Source: DASPXK01 sp035637315 (GTDB lineage: Bacteria > Chloroflexota > UBA6077 > JACCZL01). Taken from it: a stretch of DNA of 11,616 bases. Position numbers and translations under genes: made by a program. The notes beneath the pieces were generated by a model, which saw only the letters and a program-made list of their open reading frames with translations, ran no database searches and was not told the origin of the DNA. Below are positions 8,310-11,616 of the stretch, in pieces. Positions within the stretch are counted from its first letter, which is position 1. Each line of letters opens with the position of its first letter. The stretch is from NCBI GenBank assembly GCA_035637315.1, contig DASPXK010000324.1:1-11616 (forward strand), written 5' to 3'.

Positions 8310-8623
8310 GCGCGCTCGCTGGAGGAAGGGCGGCCGCTCCGATCTCGATCGGAGAGGAAAGTCCAGACAGCACAGAGCGGGGTGCTCGGCGGAAGCCGAG
8401 GCCGGGCAACCGGCAGTTAGAGCCACAGAGACCAAGGCCCGGCTCGCGAGGGCCGGGAGTGAAAAGGGTAATCCTCCCCGCTGCAACCCCAAGCACGGCC
8501 GATGACGCTGCTCGCCGAGGCCGGGGTAGGGGGCGCCCCGAGCGATCGGGGGTCCCGATGAATCGGGACAGATAGATGGCCGCCTAGAACAGAATCTGGC
8601 TTACTCTTCTCCGGCGCGCGCGC
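8310..8623 (+). ncRNA. rnpB: RNase P RNA (catalytic RNA of tRNA 5' maturation)
   Basis: Sequence and structure both identify this RNA. Conserved GAGGAAAGTCC (8354-8364) and ACAGAATCTGGCTTA (8589-8603) form P4: AAG-CCAGA (bulged U8362) pairs with TCTGG-CTT at 8595-8602. P1 pairs 8310-8324 with 8609-8623 with one mismatch and a wobble. P2 pairs GGCGGCC (8329-8335) with GGCCGCC (8578-8584). P3 is a short hairpin at 8337-8354. P7 pairs 8376-8382 with 8476-8482. P8 (8385-8400) and P9 (8401-8414) end in GNRA loops (GGAA, GCAA). P12 lies around 8438-8457 and P18 at 8552-8569. At about 314 nt it is shorter than the typical class A RNA. The P15-P17 region (about 8483-8530) looks reduced, and I see no clear GGU loop for the tRNA CCA end. 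Variant forms have been reported in green non-sulfur bacteria. Confidence 0.95.
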
Positions 8624-8660
8624 TTCCTGCTCGGTCTGTCAGTCCCGCGAGTCGCCTAAC

Positions 8661-8723
8661 CACCAAGACACCAAAGCACCAAGAGGAGCCGATCCTAGCT
8701 CTTGGTGCCTTGGTGTCTTCGTG
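8661..8723. repeat. Inverted repeat of CACCAAGA-type units after rnpB
   Basis: Arms 8661-8685 and 8699-8723 are 25 bp each and complementary at 23 positions, with a 13-bp loop. Each arm is built of CACCAAG-like units spaced 8-9 bp apart. It lies 37 bp past rnpB and could limit its transcription, but there is no U-tract, so this is more likely a dispersed repeat element. Confidence 0.85.
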
Positions 8724-8788
8724 TTTCGGCAGACGTCCTTTGGGTCGGATAACAGGCGATCGCGCATCCGATCCTGGCGTCCATCGTT

Positions 8789-8794
8789 TATCAT
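8789..8794 (+). promoter_or_regulatory. Putative -10 element for leaderless transcript of the secreted protein gene
   Basis: TATCAT lies exactly six bases before the ATG at 8801, the same geometry as the TACAAT box before moeA, and no Shine-Dalgarno is visible between. This supports a leaderless mRNA. No -35 is recognised. Confidence 0.45.
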
Positions 8795-8800
8795 GGCGCG

Positions 8801-10015
8801 ATGGTCGCGACTTGGATTCGCGGACTCGTTCTCGCGCTCGTCGTGCTGGCCGCTGCTCCAGTGCCGGCCGCGGCCCAGCGCGCTGCGGAAGACTTCGCGA
8901 TCCCGAACGGTTACTTCTACACCCAGGCTGCACCGGGCCAGAACGGGGCCGGCTACCGGGTCGCGAACGAAGCGAGCATTCCGTTCTGGGACGAATTCCA
9001 GCGCCACGGCGGGCTGGCCAAGCTCGGCTATCCGGTCAGCGGTCGATTCATCTGGAAGGACCGGGTCGCCCAGCTGTTCCAGTTCGGCGCCCTGGTCTGG
9101 CTCGGGGGTGATAGGCTTTCTGAGATCCGCCGCGTGGAAGAGCTCGGCGAGCCGCCCGACCACGCGAAGCGGGCCCAGCCATCACCTCGCTCGACCGGTG
9201 ACGCCGAGCGCTACCCGTGGTCCGGGTGGTGGTGGCCGGCCAACTTCCGGGCCGGTGGCCCGTTCCTGTTCGATCCGAGCGGACCACTGGCCAAGTACGA
9301 CCGCTACGTCGAGAGTCTCGGCCAGCCGGATCCCCGCACAGTGGAATGGGAGCGCTCAGAGCTGATCTTCGCTGGTCTCCAGTGGGCCGGCCACTGCAAC
9401 GGCTGGGCCGCCGCGGCGCTGCTCGAGCCCGAGCCGACGGACTCGCGGATCGTCAACGAGCTCACTTTTGGCGTGGCCGACCAGAAAGGGCTCCTCAGCG
9501 CCTACCACTTTGCCGATGCTGCCCTCTGGGCCCTTGGCAGTGAGGAGCAGGAGGTCACGCCCGCGGAACTGCACCGAATGCTGCTCTCCTGGCTTGGCCG
9601 CCAGCGTAAAGGGATGATCTTCACCTTCCGCCTCGGCGACGAAGAGGTCTGGAGCTACCCCGCGTTCAAGTTCGAGTCGGTCATGGGTCCGGACGCCATC
9701 CGGCCGAACGTGTGGCTCGTCCGCACGGTGGTCTGGTTTGTCGACAATGACGTTCCGGCTGGCTGGGTCGGGGCGCGGCCGTGGCCGGCCGCGGATGGGA
9801 AGAGCTTCGAGTACACGCTGATTGGCGACCCGCAAGAGCCGACTGGCGGCGAGTGGAGCGCCCAGAATAGCGGGCGCTTCGAGCGTCCATTCATGATCTG
9901 GTACCCGGACCCAAGCCGTCGCAACCAGGACCGCCAGCTTTCCAGCCCAGAGCTGGATTACAGGCTGATCCAGCGCATCCTTGGACGGTCCCTGCCACCC
10001 GTGTTCACGCGGTGA
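8801..10015 (+). CDS. Secreted protein with LGFP-like segment and transglutaminase-elicitor-like domain
   Basis: The protein has 404 residues. Residues 1-25 are a signal peptide (hydrophobic LVLALVVLAAAPVPAAA, likely cleavage before Q26), so it is exported. Residues about 60-100 resemble the LGFP-type cell-wall-associated repeat of Chloroflexota secreted proteins (FWDEFQRHGGLAKLGYPVSGRF, then QLFQFGALVW). Residues about 138-370 match the transglutaminase elicitor family (PF16683 type): YPWSGWWWPAN, PLAKYDRYV, the core WAGHCNGWAAAALLEPEP with candidate nucleophile C199, FGVADQKGLLSAYH, GMIFTFRLGDEEVWSYPAFKFES and GGEWSAQNSGRFERPFMIW. The family may cross-link glutamine and lysine side chains; activity here is unproven. 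No cell-wall anchor or second membrane segment is seen. It stands alone, convergent with the dehydrogenase gene. The family call is from remembered sequence patterns. Confidence 0.72.
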   Translation: MVATWIRGLVLALVVLAAAPVPAAAQRAAEDFAIPNGYFYTQAAPGQNGAGYRVANEASIPFWDEFQRHGGLAKLGYPVSGRFIWKDRVAQLFQFGALVWLGGDRLSEIRRVEELGEPPDHAKRAQPSPRSTGDAERYPWSGWWWPANFRAGGPFLFDPSGPLAKYDRYVESLGQPDPRTVEWERSELIFAGLQWAGHCNGWAAAALLEPEPTDSRIVNELTFGVADQKGLLSAYHFADAALWALGSEEQEVTPAELHRMLLSWLGRQRKGMIFTFRLGDEEVWSYPAFKFESVMGPDAIRPNVWLVRTVVWFVDNDVPAGWVGARPWPAADGKSFEYTLIGDPQEPTGGEWSAQNSGRFERPFMIWYPDPSRRNQDRQLSSPELDYRLIQRILGRSLPPVFTR

Positions 10016-10060
10016 CGGCTCAGAGGCTGTGAAGAAATCGCAGTGGGCTTGTGCGCCGGA

Positions 10061-10170
10061 TTGTCATTCTGAGCGCAGCGAAGAATCCGTGCCCGGACAG
10101 CGGATCCTTCGCGGAGTTTACCCTGAGGTATCGAAGGGCTCAGGATGACAATGAGGACTCAGGATGACAG
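10061..10170. repeat. Nested palindromic dispersed element between convergent genes
   Basis: TTGTCATTCTGAGC (10061-10074) pairs with GCTCAGGATGACAA (10138-10151) at 13 of 14 positions. Inside, CGAAGAATCCG (10079-10089) pairs with CGGATCCTTCG (10101-10111) at 10 of 11. A further CTCAGGATGACA is directly repeated at 10139-10150 and 10158-10169. The motif matches a widespread class of GTCATTCTGAGC-type dispersed repeats. It may serve as a bidirectional terminator. The current minus-strand reading frame of the dehydrogenase runs into it. Confidence 0.88.
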
Positions 10171-11140
10171 CTACGCGAACACCTCCGGGTTGACGGGCGT
10201 CTTCGGCTTCTCGCCATTGCACGGCGACGATGTTCTCGGCGGCCAGGACAGCCATCTTTGTCCGCGTCTGCAGGCTGGCGCTGGCGATGTGCGGGCAGAC
10301 GACCGCGTTCTCCAGCCCCAGGATCGGATGTTCCGCCGGCAGAGGCTCAGGGTCCGTCACGTCCAGGCCGGCTCCGGCGATCTCGCCATCGACGAGCGCG
10401 CGGTACAGCGCGTCGGTGTCCACGATCGGCCCGCGGGCGGCGTTGATCAGGTAGGCGGTCTTCTTCATTTTCTTGAAGGCGTCGGTCGAGAACAGCTTGC
10501 GGGTGCCCTCGTTCAGGTCCACGTGGATCGTCACGAAATCGGCCTCGCGGAGGAGCGTATCGAAGTCCACGTATCGCCAGCCGTGCTGTCGCTCCAGGTC
10601 CTCGCGGCGAAACACGTCGTAGTAGATGATCGGCATGTCGAAGCCGGTGCCGCGCTTGGCCATCTCCTGCCCGATCCGCCCGAGTCCGACGATGCCGAGC
10701 GTGGCGTGGTGGATGTCGCGGCCCACAAACAGGGTCGGGCTCCAGGTCGTCCACTTCCCGTCGCGCACGTACTGGACGCCCGGCGCCACGAAGCGGGCGA
10801 CGGCCATCAACAGCGCGAACGCGAAGTCGGCGGTCGTCTCGGTCAACACGCCCGGAGTGTTGGTTACGACGACCTTGCGGCGAGTGCAAGCCGGAACGTC
10901 GATGTTGTCGAAGCCCACCGCCATGTTGGCCACGATCTTGAGCTTGGGGGCAAGGGCCAGGAACTCATCGTCGACCCGCTCCGTCAGAAGGGTCAGAACG
11001 GCGTCGGCGTCGGCGATCTCTCGCAGCAGCACGTCCCGCGGGATCGCGCGGTCCCCATTCCAGACTTTGACGTCGAGGCCGCGCTCGAGGGTGTCGAGCG
11101 CCTCTGAGTACATGCTCCGCGTTACGTAGACCTTCTGCAT
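10118..11140 (-). CDS. D-2-hydroxyacid dehydrogenase, glyoxylate/hydroxypyruvate reductase type (GyaR-like), C-terminus frameshifted
   Basis: This NAD(P)-dependent enzyme reduces 2-oxoacids such as glyoxylate or hydroxypyruvate. From the ATG at 11140 (MQKVYVTRSM…), an N-terminal substrate domain leads to NMAVGFDNIDVPAC, TPGVLTETTADFAFALLMAVAR, the Rossmann motif GIVGLGRIGQEMAKR, LINAARGPIVDTDAL, the catalytic Glu region DVTDPEPLPAEHPIL, and the catalytic His in CPHIASAS. GGAGG at 11149-11153, eight bases upstream, fixes this ATG over an earlier one at 11170. After ENIVAVQ the present frame reads nonsense into the palindromic repeat and stops at 10118. The neighbouring frame instead gives GEKPKTPVNPEVFA and a TAG at 10171-10173, the usual ending of the family. 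Restoring two bases near 10218 yields 323 residues, the normal length. It lies convergent to the secreted protein gene. Confidence 0.88.
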   Translation of the reverse strand: MQKVYVTRSMYSEALDTLERGLDVKVWNGDRAIPRDVLLREIADADAVLTLLTERVDDEFLALAPKLKIVANMAVGFDNIDVPACTRRKVVVTNTPGVLTETTADFAFALLMAVARFVAPGVQYVRDGKWTTWSPTLFVGRDIHHATLGIVGLGRIGQEMAKRGTGFDMPIIYYDVFRREDLERQHGWRYVDFDTLLREADFVTIHVDLNEGTRKLFSTDAFKKMKKTAYLINAARGPIVDTDALYRALVDGEIAGAGLDVTDPEPLPAEHPILGLENAVVCPHIASASLQTRTKMAVLAAENIVAVQWREAEDARQPGGVRVAVILSPHCHPEPFDTSG

Positions 11141-11616
11141 CTGCGTGGCCTCCACATTCGGTCTCGTCATCCCCGCCTGGATGACACGCGTTCGAGTGTA
11201 GCATGGCCTGGCCGGACCACCCGACCGCTCCGACGAGCCCGCCGATGGACGTTGCGATCAGGTTCACGGCATCGTTTGTGATCCAGCTCGCGCCACGGAC
11301 GAGAGTAGCTGGCTGTATCGCGTCCCGACAGTGGCGCCGAGGCGACTCGGCCAAGGCGCCACAGGCCGGGCAGCGATACGCCGCCTGGACCGTTGCCCCG
11401 GCGATCGAGTCCCCAAGCGACCCGATCAGCCCGGCCGCCAGAGCCACCAGGATCGGCTGGCGCCAGCCAAAGCGACCTCGAGCGGTGGCGGAGTAAACCA
11501 GGCCGACGAACAGCCCGCCAAGGCCCGCCGCGAGCCAGCCGAGCGGCGTCACGCCGCCCGACGTCCCCGGCGAGACGGGCTTTCCGCTGGCGATGCTCCT
11601 GGGCGGCGTGCGGCTG
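10965..11616 (-). CDS. DUF92-family integral membrane protein (N-terminus off the right edge, no stop at expected end)
   Basis: The frame is open to the right edge. It begins in-window with PGTSGGVTPLGWLAAGLGGLFVG, the characteristic DUF92 segment, so the gene's start lies outside. Next come a hydrophobic span, AAGLIGSLGDSIAGATVQAAYRCPACG with a Cys pair, then CRDAIQPATLVRGASWITNDAVNLIATSIGGLVGAVGW, the family's last conserved membrane region, ending near 11205. DUF92 (PF01940) includes the plant phytyl-phosphate kinase VTE6; bacterial members are mostly uncharacterised polyprenyl/phytyl-phosphate kinase candidates. Family proteins normally stop soon after this region. Here the frame continues about 80 residues as Arg-rich sequence to 10965, overlapping the dehydrogenase 5' end by 176 bp in another frame. 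A TGA at 11167-11169, one frame over, would be the natural stop, so an indel is likely. Confidence 0.8.
   Translation of the reverse strand, partial: SRTPPRSIASGKPVSPGTSGGVTPLGWLAAGLGGLFVGLVYSATARGRFGWRQPILVALAAGLIGSLGDSIAGATVQAAYRCPACGALAESPRRHCRDAIQPATLVRGASWITNDAVNLIATSIGGLVGAVGWSGQAMLHSNACHPGGDDETECGGHADAEGLRNAEHVLRGARHPRARPRRQSLEWGPRDPAGRAAARDRRRRRRSDPSDGAGRR
11149..11153 (-). promoter_or_regulatory. Ribosome binding site deciding the dehydrogenase start
   Basis: GGAGG on the minus strand lies eight bases before the ATG at 11140. The alternative ATG at 11170 has only a G-rich run directly abutting it and would add ten residues (MTRPNVEATQ) not typical of the family. Confidence 0.7.
11166..11185. 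repeat. Small GTCATCC palindrome between the DUF92 gene and the dehydrogenase
   Basis: GTCATCC (11166-11172) and GGATGAC (11179-11185) form a perfect 7-bp inverted repeat with a 6-bp loop. The arm shares its core with the larger element at 10061-10170. Confidence 0.6.

Noticed and set aside
10145..11107. A 320-codon plus-strand frame opposite the dehydrogenase
   Set aside because: The minus strand carries all hydroxyacid dehydrogenase motifs; this frame is a compositional shadow.

Overview
The window is 11.6 kb of high-GC bacterial DNA, densely coding, with many GTG or TTG starts. A Chloroflexota member (Thermomicrobia-like or an uncultivated relative) is my best guess. This is inferred from a MoeA–PBP-like fusion next to a second MoeA, a secreted protein joining an LGFP-like segment to a transglutaminase-elicitor-like domain, a compact RNase P RNA, and abundant heptamer and palindromic intergenic repeats. 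No single marker proves the phylum.

Layout. (1) 1–1146, minus: the N-terminal 382 residues of an M3-peptidase-like protein whose zinc-binding HExxH is replaced by QQLGR. (2) 1147–1346: a divergent intergenic region almost filled by two oppositely oriented GTAGGCA heptamer arrays, ending in a -10-like box six bases before the first plus-strand start codon. (3) 1347–4531, plus: two molybdenum-cofactor genes, moeA and a moeA–periplasmic-binding-protein-like fusion, 8 bp apart. (4) 4536–4602: a perfect 24-bp inverted repeat. (5) 4636–6796, plus: dihydrolipoamide dehydrogenase (lpd) overlapping lipoate-protein octanoyltransferase (lipB) within a GTTGAAC heptad duplication. (6) 6797–8236, plus: a structured leader, then the Fe-S carrier ATPase mrp/apbC and a 56-aa putative membrane protein too short for most gene callers. 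(7) 8310–8623: the RNase P RNA gene (rnpB) with an extended -10 promoter. (8) 8661–8723: another inverted repeat. (9) 8801–10015, plus: the secreted LGFP/transglutaminase-elicitor-like protein. (10) 10061–10170: a nested palindromic dispersed element between convergent genes. (11) 10118–11140, minus: a D-2-hydroxyacid dehydrogenase (GyaR-like) whose last 16 residues appear frameshifted. (12) 10965–11616, minus, running off the right edge: a DUF92 integral membrane protein that lacks a stop at its expected end and reads into the dehydrogenase gene.

How the genes fit together. Lpd, LipB and Mrp form a plausible lipoate/2-oxoacid-dehydrogenase set: Lpd reoxidises lipoyl groups, LipB attaches the octanoyl precursor, and Mrp could supply Fe-S clusters to lipoyl synthase, which is not in the window. 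The two MoeA proteins perform the metal-insertion step of molybdopterin synthesis. RNase P RNA and the secreted protein are independent units.

The main non-gene theme is that most gene boundaries carry a repeat of some kind, and the repeats belong to different families. Several overlap start or stop codons and mislead start-site prediction.
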